64,000 nt of DNA from Lineus longissimus (GCF_910592395.1 NC_088319.1:2540001-2604000); one strand, 5' to 3'. Shown: positions 11,972 to 23,462, counted from the stretch's first letter. The notes: generated by a model not told the origin, from the sequence alone. Program-made: numbers and translations.

Positions 11972-12410
11972 CCTAACATGAAAGCCTTGGTAGATTAATG
12001 GTTAGAATGTTAAACTTTCGATCTGGTAGTCATGGGTTCGACTCCCCGTGAATCCACTACATTTTTCTCTTTTTTAATCTTTATTTCTTGTTATTTATTC
12101 TTGTACATTTAGTAACATTATCATTATCATAATATAATCATTATTATTATTATTATTAATATTATTATCATTATTATTATCCGGAAGAAAACCCCTGAAC
12201 CGTAACTTTAAAAAACAAAAGTACACACTGATTTCAGACTGAAATGAAGATCACACCAAAACTAAATGTAACTGTTGGCCTATCCAAAATTTACAAGACA
12301 TGTCCTAAACCACCTCACAACACTTGCAAAAATCATTATTTACTGATCATCATTTAGTCTGTTGCTACATGAGGAGGTTCATGGAGGCGAATAGGCAAAA
12401 CAGAAATGAC
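11972..12410 (+). repeat. tRNA-headed SINE with (ATT)n and a shared body
   Basis: The head (about 11980-12058) has an A-box-like TGGTAGATTAATGGTTAG and a B box GGGTTCGACTCCC followed by a partly pairing T stem. It is followed by an (ATT/ATC)n tract at about 12115-12180 and a body of about 200 bp (CCCCTGAACCGTAACTTT onward). The body recurs at 41090-41345, also after an ATT/ATC-rich tract but there without the tRNA-like head. A composite SINE, or a SINE next to another repeat, explains this. Confidence 0.55.
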
Positions 12411-13043
12411 GATCCATCTCATACACAATACATGAGTGTAGTTATTATGCACGCAAATCCGCTGAAACTTGGTATTTGGACATGTATCTGTCTACACATA
12501 CAACAGCATTGTTGAAATTTATATTCAGTGCGTATGGACACAATTGGATATTTTCAAGTTCGAGTTCTATTTTCCAGTTTTTGAAAGAATGGAGCTTTAA
12601 TGAAAGACCTATAATGAATCATTAAAACATGAATTACTTCATTATCGTGAGGCTTCTAATCACGTTAACTTAATTACTCCATCTATCGATGCTAATGATA
12701 AACACCACGAGAATAATCATATTAAAACGCGATTATATTGCCGACACTTAGGAACCAAGTCATTTCTCATTAGCAAATACCTTACGTCACATTCCTTGCC
12801 AGAGTTTCGAAGATTAGACACGTGTTAAGGAAAAAGCGGAACGGGGGAATCCCGGAACGGAGGATAAATCCCTTTAGAAAATATAGGAGACACTACCTGT
12901 ACCATACAATACATTACACTAGTCGGTACAACAGGTAACTAAATGTATGGCTAAACATTTCGCTCAACGTGTTTCAGTTTTGGAACTACATTAGCTCCAC
13001 CCTCCTGGTTTTGAATCTAGCAGAGGTCGACCAGTTTGCGTGG

Positions 13044-13333
13044 ACGCCGTAACGGTAACGGTAAATGTGAAGCAAAGGGTAAGGGGCATATTGTAACAGA
13101 AAATGTAAAGCGAAGTTAGAGGTAAATGTAACGGTTGACGTGAAGCAAAGGGTAAGGGACACTGTAACAGAAAATGTAAAGCGAAGTGTAAAGGTAAATG
13201 TAACGGTAAATTAAAAGCAAATGGTAAGGGTAATGGTAACGGATAATGTACTGCAAAGGGTAAAGGTGCATGTAAGATAAAGTGTAAAGGTGACGGCAAT
13301 GATAAAGGTTAAGGTAATGGTAAAGGTAAGGCT
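13044..13333. repeat. Degenerate GGTAA/AAATGTAA minisatellite
   Basis: Irregular tandem array built from GGTAAATGTAACGGTAA-like units mixed with GAAGCAAAGGGTAAGG. Periods are variable and units diverged. The long leucine/proline-rich frame on the minus strand is a consequence of the repeat and is not called as a gene. Confidence 0.75.
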
Positions 13334-13964
13334 TTACAGTCTGATGTCTAAAGCAACTTATGATGAGTGAGATAAGAGCTGCATTCTTCTTTGGAATTTG
13401 AAGGATGATAATAGAATGATCAGCTGCTCAAAGGGACAGTTTCACATAAAATGATACGACTGTACACAAGTGGGTAAATGCTCATAAAATGATACGAAGG
13501 TGATAACCAGTAACAAATCACAGGAGCTCAAACCAATCTTAGATAATAAAAAGCCACATTCGTGACGTCACGCCTGGTTATCACATTGGTTATTATTCCT
13601 GGAGTGCCCTGAGGGGCGAAAAATACATCAGTGTTATTAGGGAATGTATTGGGTGTTTTTGCTCGCGACAGGCGCTTTTTTGTACAGGTAGAAAGAACGG
13701 GTAGATGTCTGACAATATTGGCGGAAACATCCAGTGTGGTGGACTGCAGTATGATAGTTCTGTTTCTTTTTGGTGACAACATGCATTGACATGGCATTGT
13801 AATGGTCCTCAGCGAGGCTGTGAGGTATACCAGGCTTTCTTTAGCGAGCCCGAGTGTGTTCTTTTTTACAATGTGTTATCGGGCTGAAATATTGGGAAAG
13901 GGAAGTGTATGAGACGTCTATTATACGTTGCAGTACGTTTTTATCATTTGCTCTGCTAGTTAAG

Positions 13965-14345
13965 GCTTTTCGACCCCAACAAAAGCCCTTTCGTGGGGAT
14001 TGATGTCATCAAGATTTGCCCTGATAACCCGATATGACAGTGTAGAACAAAGGACATTTAGGCCAAAGTGCGAGCGGGCTTTGTTTAAGGGACAATATTG
14101 GCAGCAGCTAGGCAGACAAGAGTAAATTACACGAAGTCGTCAATAGGGGTCTCTCGCATCTCACAGTACGTCGAAATGATTCACGCTTGTACGGAGAATA
14201 TATTTAGTGCTGAATCTGACATGACCCAGGGCCCTCACTGTGTATATTAGTCACATGAAAATGGCCAAATTAGCCCCTCTGCTCCTGCCTTAGTCCTCCT
14301 TTAAAAGATAATAGACCGTGTATTTGGCTTGGCCTGTTTTTTTTC
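13965..14345 (+). repeat. Family H repeat, interrupted by a TTAA element
   Basis: Begins near GTGGGGATTGATGTCATC and continues to GCGAGCGGGCTTTGTTTAA, then resumes after the insert with TTAAAAGATAATAGACCGTG. The same sequence runs uninterrupted in the copies at 38882-39055 and 58888-59040, which proves that the 14089-14300 segment is an insertion. Minus-strand copies are at 17078-17225 and 47755-47890. Confidence 0.7.
14085..14304. mobile_element. TTAA-flanked MITE, copy 1
   Basis: The insert at 14089-14300 is flanked on both sides by TTAA, the target duplication typical of piggyBac-type transposons. Its ends are short imperfect inverted repeats (left GGGACAATATTGGCAG; right, inverted, AGGAGGACTAAGGCAG). 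It encodes nothing. Copy 2 is at 14720-14929 and a diverged partial copy at 54787-54935. Confidence 0.75.
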
Positions 14346-14719
14346 AATGAGAAGTGAGGGTCAAAAAGCGTAATGTGTATATAAAATCACCCACAGACGA
14401 AGAAACATCAAAGAGTATGGGGGAAGTCTGTCTCTGTATAGAGGGCTACCTATTGTGTGTTGCTATGATGGTTCAGCCAGATAATCCCTCCGTTATGATA
14501 AACCCTTCTCACCAGTAGGATGCCTATTGTGTGTGTTAAGATCTGCCCATAGAAAGGAGTTACTTTAATGTTGGTGTTCATTGTCAATCCCTCACAAATC
14601 CTGCCTATAAAGTATTCTTATGAGGCAGGTTTGGCATACCTTACGATGAGCTACTAACGACGAACAAAAAGTAAATGTATTTGTCGGCAATATTTTTAGA
14701 AATATCCAGTTTCCACCTT

Positions 14720-14929
14720 TAAAGGCACAATGAAGGCAGCCGCTAGGCAGGCAAGATAAAGTTGCACGAAGTCGCCAATAGAAGTCTCTCACATCTCACA
14801 GTATATCGAAATGATTGACGCTTGTATGAGGAATATATTTAGTGCTGAATCTGACATGACCCAGAGCCCTTACTGTGTATATTAGTCACCTGAAGATGGC
14901 CAAATTAGCCCCTCTGCTCCTGCTTTTAA
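14720..14929. mobile_element. TTAA-flanked MITE, copy 2
   Basis: Same orientation and most of the same sequence as copy 1, and again bounded by TTAA (14720-14723 and 14926-14929). The shared core includes AATATATTTAGTGCTGAATC and GGCCAAATTAGCCCCTCTGC. About 0.4 kb separates the two copies. Confidence 0.75.
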
Positions 14930-15112
14930 CTAATCATAAAATATTATAACGGGTGTCGCGTTGATGATTTAGCACAGAACTTGATGACATTTAATCATAG
15001 TAGAAATCGGTAAAATTTTTAAAAACAAATCCTCAATAGAATACATTCACATAGTTCGTCTTTCGTCCTCCGTCGCTCCTCAAAAGACTTGCGATTACCT
15101 GCCTATAATAGC

Positions 15113-15587
15113 GAGTTTCCGCATCGCTTACGATTACGATTACGATTACGATTTGTGTTTCACGTCATCGATTTTTGGTGCTACGTCATCCCCAGCGAAA
15201 TCGTCGATGGTACTTTCGTCTCGTTCTTACGAGGATTCCGGCTGATCTTCGTAAGTCGAAAAACGATTACATGGATTAGCGAAAAGCCTATTTTCCACGC
15301 TACATATCAAATTCAAGGTGAAATATTCATTGAAGAATACTTTAGAACATATCTGTCAAACATAGGAACTGCATTTAATGTGATGAACGGCGATTTTGAT
15401 CATGTTTTAGCGCCGAGAAAAGTGCACCCAGAGCATGAGAGCAGAGTATAGGGCCTATACTACAGTACACCAAGTCGTTGGTGTGAATGCGGAAACAAAA
15501 TTTCTGGTTCATGCCGGTTTTGGGAGTATTATGATAACGACTTTGAAATCATAATCCTAATCGTAATCGTAAGCGATGCGGAAACTC
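15113..15587. mobile_element. 475-bp element with ACGATT-repeat termini
   Basis: The left end is GAGTTTCCGCATCGCTT followed by four or more tandem ACGATT hexamers. The right end is the exact inverse of the first 17 bases, preceded by inverted hexamers (AATCGTAATCGT with one variant). Terminal repeats of about 40 bp enclose about 400 bp with no convincing gene. This is a non-autonomous DNA transposon whose terminal repeats are themselves microsatellites. No clear target duplication was found. Confidence 0.75.
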
Positions 15588-16076
15588 CCTAATATTTCAT
15601 GACGAACTTGCCTAAAACGACCTTTCCATGTTCTAACGGTGACGAAATGAGTACATAAAACCAATACACAATGAACATTTGTTATTTCCATTCTTACATT
15701 GGTGACAATCCCCAAGAGGTAGATACTAAAATGTCTTGTTAAATATTCATCAGATGATAATACAAAGTTAGCGCCGTGAAGATGGAATTATATTGGAAAC
15801 GAGATGGATTTTGATTCCTTAGGGAGGGTGACTGTTGTCTTCACGGCGCGTGGACAGCCTGAGAAATCGGAATACGCGCGTTCATTCTCAGTTTGCTATG
15901 ACAAGGTAGGGTTTCTTGCAGCGGTAGAGACAGGGGGTGCAAGTCCCTCCACGGTTGGAAGGAGGGTATGTAGCCCGTTTTCTCAGCTAACAAAATTTTA
16001 CCGAGTGTTTATGATTTGTGCAATCGTTGCCTTTAAGTGCCATGCGGTGCTGGTTGGTATAAAAAAAAGGAAGTGA

Positions 16077-16556
16077 CTATTTGGCAAGCCCGGCTCACCA
16101 AACAGCGCCTTTTTTCTGCCCTAGATGGAGAGCCGAACTCATGCATATTCAACCATCCAGGAGCTCATTATCATTCGTGGCAACACGGTCAACAACACTG
16201 GAGTTACAGTGAAACGCCTTTAGAAATGCACACTAATGCATTTAACATGCTCATCAGTTAAATCACGTTTATGACTTTTTTTGTAAATCCATACAGTCAT
16301 GTACATGTACATGCTTCTTCATGGATTATTGACCAAAACCCGAGTTTAGTAACAGAAATTGAATCGAGAGCGGGAAGTCGGCCATTGTTAAATATGCGCA
16401 TATAAATTCGAATATGACGTCACTGCTCTCTGATTGGCCTACATGTTATAACCTCTCCGGCTCGCCAAAGAGGGTGGCTTTTTAGTGCTGTTTGGCAAGC
16501 GGCTCTCCAAACAGGACAAAAAAAGATGCCTGTTCGGCGAGCGGCTTGCCAAATAG
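16077..16556. mobile_element. 480-bp inverted-repeat element
   Basis: Left end CTATTTGGCAAGCCCGGCTC; right end inverted, CTATTTGGCAAGCCGCTCGC. Each end contains a second TTTGG(C/A)(A/G)AGC-like unit, so the terminal repeats are duplicated inside. It is non-coding. The frames at 15804-16261 run into it and are not called. Confidence 0.7.
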
Positions 16557-16657
16557 ACCCGGCCTAAAAAAAATTAGATACAACTATTTTAATTATTTTT
16601 GCAATTGGTTATTTTAACTGATTATAGTGATTCTGAAAACTTAATGCAAGTGATGAC

Positions 16658-16677
16658 CCCCCCCCCCCCCCCCCCTC
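16658..16677. repeat. Poly-C tract
   Basis: Near-pure C run of about 20 bases. Comparable homopolymers occur at about 48819-48834 (C), 50629-50643 (G) and 59907-59922 (G). They are simple repeats and likely places for sequencing length errors. Confidence 0.9.
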
Positions 16678-17077
16678 CCGACGAGATCAAATTTGCTAAC
16701 GTTATCTCTGTTTTCAAATTTTTGACGCTGTCTCTGTTAACGCTATCTCTGTTTCAGGAATAACGGTAATGTAGGTTTTCCTGATAAAACAGGCTAAAGG
16801 TAATTATTCTCGTAAGATAGATGTATAAACAAAAAAAATCGCTAAGTAAGAAACCAGCTAACAGCTTCTTCAGAAAAAAGACTTTCAGCAAAAATGGCTT
16901 ATGAAGCCCCAACCGACAAGACCTCTATTAATTGCGTATGCGCGGCCAAATAAAAATTCCAGCTCCACATCCTCTGCGTTCTGAAACCGGAAGCCCTATG
17001 CCTACACTTGTAAAAGTTAATCAACATTACGTTTTATTTTGGCCCCTCGTGCACCTCGCAGCTTAACGAATTCAAGC

Positions 17078-17225
17078 CTAGCCCAATACACGGTCATGAC
17101 GGTCTATTGTCTTCAAACAAAACCCGCTCGCACCTTGGCCAGAATTCCCATTGTTCTGCTGCTGTCTCTTCAAAGAGTAACGAGGGCAAATCTTGATGAC
17201 ATCGACGCCTTGAATCGGCTTTAAA
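17078..17225 (-). repeat. Family H repeat, minus-strand copy
   Basis: Shares with the copy at 38882-39055 the landmarks AATACACGGT, AACCCGCTCGCACCTTGGCC and GCAAATCTTGATGACATCGA in inverted order and orientation. The plus-strand 61-codon frame across it is not called. Confidence 0.6.
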
Positions 17226-17330
17226 TGGGGACTAAAGGCCTAAAACCGAGACGAGCAAATACTCGTAACGACCGAAATTCGGCCTCACGCACGTCCAGCT
17301 GGACACCAAGCGAAGATACGGTAGCTTGTA

Positions 17331-17498
17331 GGGGTTGGTTCAATACCTGGTACTGACACTGGCACGGGCACGGGAAAACAGCAGTCTGATTTCATATGAA
17401 TTGCAGTTGACTGCAGACCATTTTGGGATGCATCCTTGGGTCATTGCCAGTGCCAGTGCTAGTGTCAACGTGCCTGTGACAAGTATGAACCAACCCCC
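17331..17498. mobile_element. 168-bp inverted-repeat element
   Basis: Left end GGGGTTGGTTCAATACCTGG; right end inverted, GGGGGTTGGTTCATACTTGT. Further in, CACTGGCACGGGCACGGG pairs imperfectly with the GCCAGTGCCAGTGCTAGTGT side. The whole unit can fold as a hairpin, which is typical of a MITE. Open frames on both strands follow from the symmetry. Confidence 0.7.
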
Positions 17499-18039
17499 TG
17501 AGAAATCGATGAATTTACGTGACAATAAGATTCCGGTGTGTCTCCCTCTCGTATTACGAAATTCAAAGCGTGCCTTTGAAGTTTTTAATCATCGAGAATT
17601 TCAAAAGAAGGTTTTCATCCAGTGTCAAGGAGGCGAAGTGGTGTTCCTGGTAATTTGCTCGAACGGATAGGCCAATTTTCATTTGAGGAGAAACTCTCGG
17701 AGGAAATGAAGGAATGCAAGATAAACTTGTTAGTTATGGTCGGATTTCAGCAACCACAGAGGTTAACATATGGTTTTCCATTACTCTAACATACCCTGAA
17801 ACATTTTAGCGGAACTCAGATGAGCTGATTTTGTTAACCAATAAATCTTACAATAGCCTTGGCTCAGTACTTGTATAAGAAACGAATAGAGACAATACAC
17901 TTTGCAAACAAAATGCCCACCGAAGAGATTTTTCAATAATGAAAAACCTCTACAAACTGGATTTTGAGTTTCAAAAAACATCGCCGGGTTTTCACTTCGC
18001 GAAAAACCTGTGGGGTGCATATTTGGCAACCCTACGGGG

Positions 18040-18475
18040 TTCATATTTGTGTTGATCGAAAAATGTTTAAAGCTTTGTCAACATCTAAACATACCACTAT
18101 TTAACATCAAAGACATCATTTTTGGAAGTCCAGGGCAGTCGCTTGCAATAGAACATATCAAAATTATTACAAAAGAATATATATACAAAACAAAACTAAA
18201 CAATAGCCTACCAAACCTTCAACATCTCAAACAGACAATAAAACTCCAAATCAATATTGAAAAATGCCACAAAAAAAGAACAGACTTTGTGGGAAAATGT
18301 GGAAATTTCTTAAATGCTATCTAGGAAAAGACTAAGTTTCTTGCACCTCTGCACTTTGCACACTGCACCGCACTGTAGAAAACTGTTGTAAACAAAATTG
18401 TTGGATTGAATACTTTGTGTAAATTTTTTTTGAGAGTTTACAATAAAAAATATAAATTACAAAAAAAAATGTTTA
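18040..18475 (+). mobile_element. LINE 3' end, reverse-transcriptase ORF tail
   Basis: A frame ending at 18324 reads NIKDIIFGSPGQ, then IITKEYIYKTKLNNS, LQHLKQTIKLQINIEK and a stop. That pattern (I-x-x-x-Y-I-Y-x-x-K, then an Ile/Lys/Glu-rich helix) is what lies after the catalytic domain in many LINE polyproteins. About 120 bases of 3' UTR follow, ending in AATAAAAAATATAAATTAC and an A-run. The catalytic Y-x-D-D region is absent, so it is a 5'-truncated dead copy. Confidence 0.6.
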
Positions 18476-18479
18476 AAGC

Positions 18480-20340
18480 TTCTTCAAAAGCTAAAAAAAC
18501 TTATTTCCAAGAGTGGAAGCAAGCTAGACGAAGAGACTGCCTCATGCCTCGTTGATACCATGTGCTCTTGTGTGTTTTGGTCATACCAACAGCTGTTCAA
18601 AAAAACATCACATTAAGCAATTTAATGAGCTTCGTGGTTTCAGTTCAAAACCTCAACCCCGCAAACCTAAAGTATCCACAAATAAGCCGTTACAAGCATA
18701 AGTTCAAAACGTCATTATTTCATCCTGAACACTAAAAGCCCCTAATTGAAATATTGACTTCTTTGAGCCAGCGCTACTCAAATATAATTAGAAAAATAAC
18801 AAGGCATTGCCATGTCAAATTAAACATCTCGAAGCGTATTTACTTTGTGATAAACCGTTATAAAGATGCTTCTAAACTTGTTTGCCCCATATCAAAAAGA
18901 TATATCCGCCTAATCAGGCAATAAGGGCATATCGGCTTACCAAGATGAAAACTGATGGTATCGGAGGGCTACAGCCGAACGAGATGAAACGCCCTGATAA
19001 CTAACATTAAAATTGACTAGATAGAAATCGACAAAGATAGATGGAAATCGGGTTAGCTTGTCTATTTCAGCTAAATTTTAAATTAGCAATGTTGTCGCTC
19101 AGATCGTCCAAATAATATTCAAAGTGTTATCCCTTTTTGACCTTTCGTGTTGATATCACCAGATGATCATATTTTGAATGGTACTGCATTCTTAAAAATA
19201 ATCATCGCACTATTATATATTAGAGAAACAATTATCGCACACAAGTCACATTTTTCGTAACTGGGCATGAGGGAGAGACTCTCACGCGCGTTACACCGAA
19301 TCGGGCGAAACAACATGACTACTTCATACGGGGAGAAGACATTGAATGACATGTCAGTTGTCAACATCTCATTTCCCGCTGCCCTGCTAGCACCTGATTC
19401 CGAATAAGCTAAAGAGTCAGCCGATAAAAGGTGGGAAACGGAAAGTCCATGGGACACATTTTTATCACGAAGATCAAGGGTTTCCCTTCGACAAAGCCAG
19501 CAGCGGATAACTCGGAAAAAACCCGGAATCTTTTTATCAAAAACCGATAATTAGGTCCCAGGGTGAAAGCGCCAGACAAAGGGCGATATTTTCATCATTA
19601 TCAATATGCGCGTCTCTGTACCATTTTTTCAGGCTGTCTGGCTTTTGGGTAATGATGCCAGATTTAAGAAAGCCACCCTTAGGGAAACAGTTTATATATA
19701 TATATACATATCGATATATAAGACTAGACTTCGCAGTAAAAGCAGAGTCTTTCAAATTAAGAGTCAGGTCACGGCAAGTTTCCTTTGATCCCACAGCTGT
19801 CTCGGGCAATTAACTGGAAGCCATGATGAAGCCCATTTTAATTCAGCTACAAACTGAGCTGAACTGCGAAACAATAATAGAACGCCAAAAATGCAACGAA
19901 AGTGCGGTACATGTGATTTTTTATCGGGTAACAAACACCATGTACATACAATATAAATTGTTGAACTATATTGATGTGAACGATCTGACATTTTAGGCTG
20001 ATGAGTTAGTAATTTTTTATTAGATGCTAATTGCCAATAATCAAACCGCAATTGAGCTGCATCAATCACCGATCGGCTTGCAATTTGGTTTTCTTTAAAA
20101 AAACACTAATCAGTATATGACAGGCACATAATATACAGTTATATCTTAATGATGAGATGACTCAACATGTAAACATCATAAATGCGTGTAAGGTTTAAGC
20201 AAAATGGCGTGTTCAACAATATTGGAGCGGTATACTGTACTTCATACCACTTTGCGCTTGAATGTTTGCCGCGGTTTAATATCGAAACTATCCTGTGAAA
20301 GCAAAAAACGCACATACTTTGCCATTTCAGGGCAGTGGAG
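18480..20340. other. No gene seen
   Basis: Only short overlapping frames on both strands (for example 19167-19457 and 19537-19809 minus), without domain, splice or codon evidence. A (TA)n stretch is at about 19692-19712. Confidence 0.5.
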
Positions 20341-20351
20341 AGTATACAAAT

Positions 20352-20430
20352 TGGCACTGGCCGGGCGTCGAACTTGCGACGTCATATGACGAGAAGTCGG
20401 CGTTCCTCAACTGCGCCACCACGCTCCCTG
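20352..20430 (-). repeat. tRNA-derived SINE head
   Basis: Minus strand: A-box-like TGGTGGCGCAGTTGAGGAAC and B-box CGCAAGTTCGACGCCC about 40 bases later, at normal tRNA spacing. The putative acceptor strands do not pair (GGGAGCG versus the sequence after the B box), so a SINE head or tRNA pseudogene is more likely than a functional tRNA. Confidence 0.5.
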
Positions 20431-21207
20431 ATGAATCGGACTTCGATCTTTCATGCACAACCCGTCAGATTCACCTTCTCCCGTCGGCCCCAGCAACACC
20501 CAGGGTACGCACGCCTCACTTACACGGTCAATTAGCAGAGGAAATGTCACTTGCACCGCCGCGTCTAGAGCCAAATATCTGGACAATGTGTCTATTAATA
20601 TATCTAATTCTAAATTATCTCACGCCATATTGACGTGTACGCTTGGCGGGAGACCGTGAGCGCCCCAGGCAGGCTTCACATACTATGTTGTATATAATTA
20701 GTACCAGGAGAATATATGATTGGAAAATTATAGGCTGGCAGGGGAAGAAGAGTAGGCAGCCATGACGCTTCAGGTCCGCCCGTCACGTGACTGATATTTG
20801 AACGGATCGGATACCATTTGACCGCCTTTACTCATATTCCAAGCTGTGCACATGCGCACCTTTCTGGAATGATATTTTGATATTTAGATCCTCAACTTTC
20901 GACCTATTTCAAGACAGCTTTGAATCAAAACCTTTATATTCCAAAAAACAAGGTTCATGATAATTATAATTATGATTTAGATAGCCCTTAACATTAGAAT
21001 TAGCACAAAATAACCAAGATAGACTATCTCTAAAGATCCTGCCTATAGATCCGTTTAAAAAACACCGCTATTTCACAAAGAATGAAGTGTAACCTGTCTC
21101 TCCGTCTTCAAGACGAAATTCATAATGCCCATAGACACATTTGCATTGTTTTGATAATAATAAATGACAGTACAGATTTAAAAAGCGCCTTTTCCAAAGC
21201 CTGATCA

Positions 21208-21372
21208 AGGCGCTACCCTACCAAAGTGGTCCTGAAACCACCAGGTCTTGAGACGACTTTGAAAGTGTCTATTTTTTGAGAAAGTTTCACAAGGGGCACA
21301 AGATGAGAAAACACGATCTCCAAAACCTGTCCGAGTTTTCTTCATGGAAAGTAGGACAAGGTTTGAAGATCG
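21208..21372 (+). pseudogene. Decayed paralogue of the frame at 29.6 kb
   Basis: Homologous over about 165 bp to 29625-29790. In one frame it reads FHKGHKMRKHDLQNLSEFSS, then VGQGLK, matching FHTEENMMRYRDLQNLAEFS and VGQGLK at 29.6 kb. Several of the base differences are third-position changes. Upstream there is an in-frame stop and a frame change, so this copy is broken. The family is not recognised; it may be part of a transposon ORF or a duplicated exon. Confidence 0.4.
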
Positions 21373-21864
21373 CGTGTGCTGTGGATTGTCCTCTTGCACT
21401 GTGACACCCTGTAGACAAGTGCGACTCCATCCAATTTCTTACACCAATGATCCGTGATGTTGCTTTTGTCAGCGAATCTTGCCAATATCACCGGGTTTCT
21501 CAGGTGTGAGTCTAATCTCGAGGCACGGCCAGACACAAATGACATGACCACGGGCGGAATGAGCGACTTTGGTTACTATGTATTCGGCGTCAATATAGGA
21601 AAGGTACAACATGTTGCCCTCTTCCCCCATGTTGATTTCAGACTGAAACTGTCAGTGTTGTACTGATGGGCTATAGCACAGTGCTGCAATCATTGGCATC
21701 TTAAAGCCTCTCAGGGTGAAATTGTATAGAGTTCACGTTTTCACGTAACGTGTCACTGCTCACTTTGATGCGTGACATGAAGAACGAACAAGTCATTTTC
21801 AAAGAGTGGGCTACATACGATTCACGGTGTCTCCTTTCACCCTCACGTCGTGTTTTCAAGCCTT

Positions 21865-22039
21865 AGGCTGACGTTACATAGGCCTCATTCGTTCACTTCC
21901 CACATGTCACGTTCCAGCTTTACTTAAAGTTTCTCGGTGAATGCACGGCCTTGTGGCATGCATTCAGTGAGGAACGAACGCATTAAGGGGAACGTGACAT
22001 GTGGGAAGTGAACGAATGAGGCCTATGTAACGTCAGCCT
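21865..22039. repeat. Perfect 51-bp inverted repeat, 73-bp loop
   Basis: Arms 21865-21915 and 21989-22039 are exact reverse complements; they begin and end AGGCTGACGTTACATAGG. The loop itself contains an inner TGAATGCA/TGCATTCA pair. Flanking sequence on both sides is rich in GTGACA, ACGTGAAG and GAACGAA motifs in both orientations, so the hairpin is probably the centre of a larger inverted-repeat transposon (about 21.73-22.10 kb). Confidence 0.85.
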
Positions 22040-23054
22040 TATTCAGTTAACTGGTGACGAACGAATCATGACAAGTGACAACGTGAAGCCTTTATAACTC
22101 TGGTCTTATTGGACGAACGTGGATGGCATTTCGGACAACACTTTCATTTCTGCCAAAAGTGTAAGAAAATAGGGGGTAGAATTAAGTAAAGCGAGTGAAA
22201 TGGCCTTTTGATGAGACACAAGGTTTTGATACAACAGCAAAGGGCCTGCAATAATTTTTTTTTTCATGCGAAAATGGCTTTCCGCAGGACCGTGACTTAT
22301 CCGAACAAAATTATTGAAAGCTCATTCAACTCCAATAAACACTTCACTAGAAATGACTGCAACCGTAGGGCTACTATAAATAGATTATGCAACTTTTATC
22401 GAAATCAATCTTGTCGCTAACGAGCGAATTTCACTTATCAAAGATCCGCTTTTGGTGCACGCTTCATGTTGCGGCGCATATTGACGAGAAGGGTTATCAT
22501 CCTCCGAGTCACCTAAATTCCACGCCAATGTAAGTTGCCCCTTTAAATCACTTTGAAGAAAACAAAAAGATCCAACAAGTTAAAAACCACTTGGGGTCAG
22601 ATGGGAATGCCGATCTCATTATTGCAGATAAATACTGGGTAATACCGCAGCGTAGCACTAAACCACGGCGATTGGTGAAACGTTTTATACATCCCTTGAG
22701 TATCAAATGTCATTAGGACGTCATGTCGTAGCTAACTGTTTCTGGGTTTTTTATCCCTCGCTGGCTTGCAGACAACTAGCTGTTGCAAATAAGTACAAAT
22801 CAAGATAAGGCTTATCTGAGCCGTTTAAGGTCATATTCTAAAACATCTAGATTGATAATGAACCACAGTTTACAGTGTAAATGCACTATGCGTCAAACGA
22901 AGCCTCATTTTCGATTCAGCGGTTATGGTTCGTCAAAAATAACCACTTGGGTTGGAGAAAATATTGAAGCAGTCAAAAAGCATTTAAAACCACATTATTC
23001 TTTATCTAATTTTAGATTTTTTAGAATAGAAATTGTTACTTCACTGTCGGTATA

Positions 23055-23193
23055 GATTGTCTCACCAAAACCGCTTGGGTGGAGCTGAAATGTGTGGCCA
23101 AAATCTCGGCTACGACTCGGTTTTGGTCTGCATTTTACGCCGAGGTTTCGGTCCACATTTTAGCTCCACCCTCGCGGTTTTCATGAGACAACC
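23055..23193. repeat. Hairpin element, family A, copy 2
   Basis: Left arm GATTGTCTCACCAAAACCGC; right arm inverted, TTGTCTCATGAAAACCGCGA, followed by GGTGGAGCTAAAATGTGGAC. It is better preserved than copy 1 at 799-910. It ends 20 bases before the long hairpin at 23214. Confidence 0.7.
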
Positions 23194-23213
23194 AACACCT
23201 CCAGTTCGGTCGC

Positions 23214-23462
23214 AATACTTGACTTGCCAAACTCAGCTCGACGCCGAACTGCAGCGCCACTCGCGGACAAAGATAGAACAACTCGACATTTTTTTTCACC
23301 GGTTTTCTCGCTGCGCATGCGTACCAGCGGAAATCAACAAAAGATGACGCTGGTACGCATGCGCAGCGAGAAAACCGGTGAAAAAAATGTCGAGTTGTTT
23401 TATCTTTGTCCGCGAGTGGCGCTGCAGTTCGGCGTCGAGCTGAGTTTGGCAAGTCAAGTATT
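23214..23462. repeat. Near-perfect 249-bp hairpin
   Basis: Arms of about 116 and 115 bp (23214-23329 and 23348-23462) with an 18-base spacer. The arms start AATACTTGACTTGCCAAACT and meet at GCGCATGCGTACCAGCG. I see only two small differences, a T-run of 8 versus 7 and one G/T change. Open frames appear on both strands because of the symmetry. Either a young fold-back transposon or an RNA hairpin source is possible. Confidence 0.85.

Noticed and set aside
11980-12058. Functional tRNA gene
   Set aside because: The A and B boxes are present but the acceptor stem does not pair, and the sequence continues into a repeat also found at 41 kb; a SINE head fits better.
13044-13333. Leucine/proline-rich repetitive protein or telomere-like repeat
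   Set aside because: Units are irregular GGTAA-type sequence without a telomeric consensus; the protein frame is a by-product of a minisatellite.
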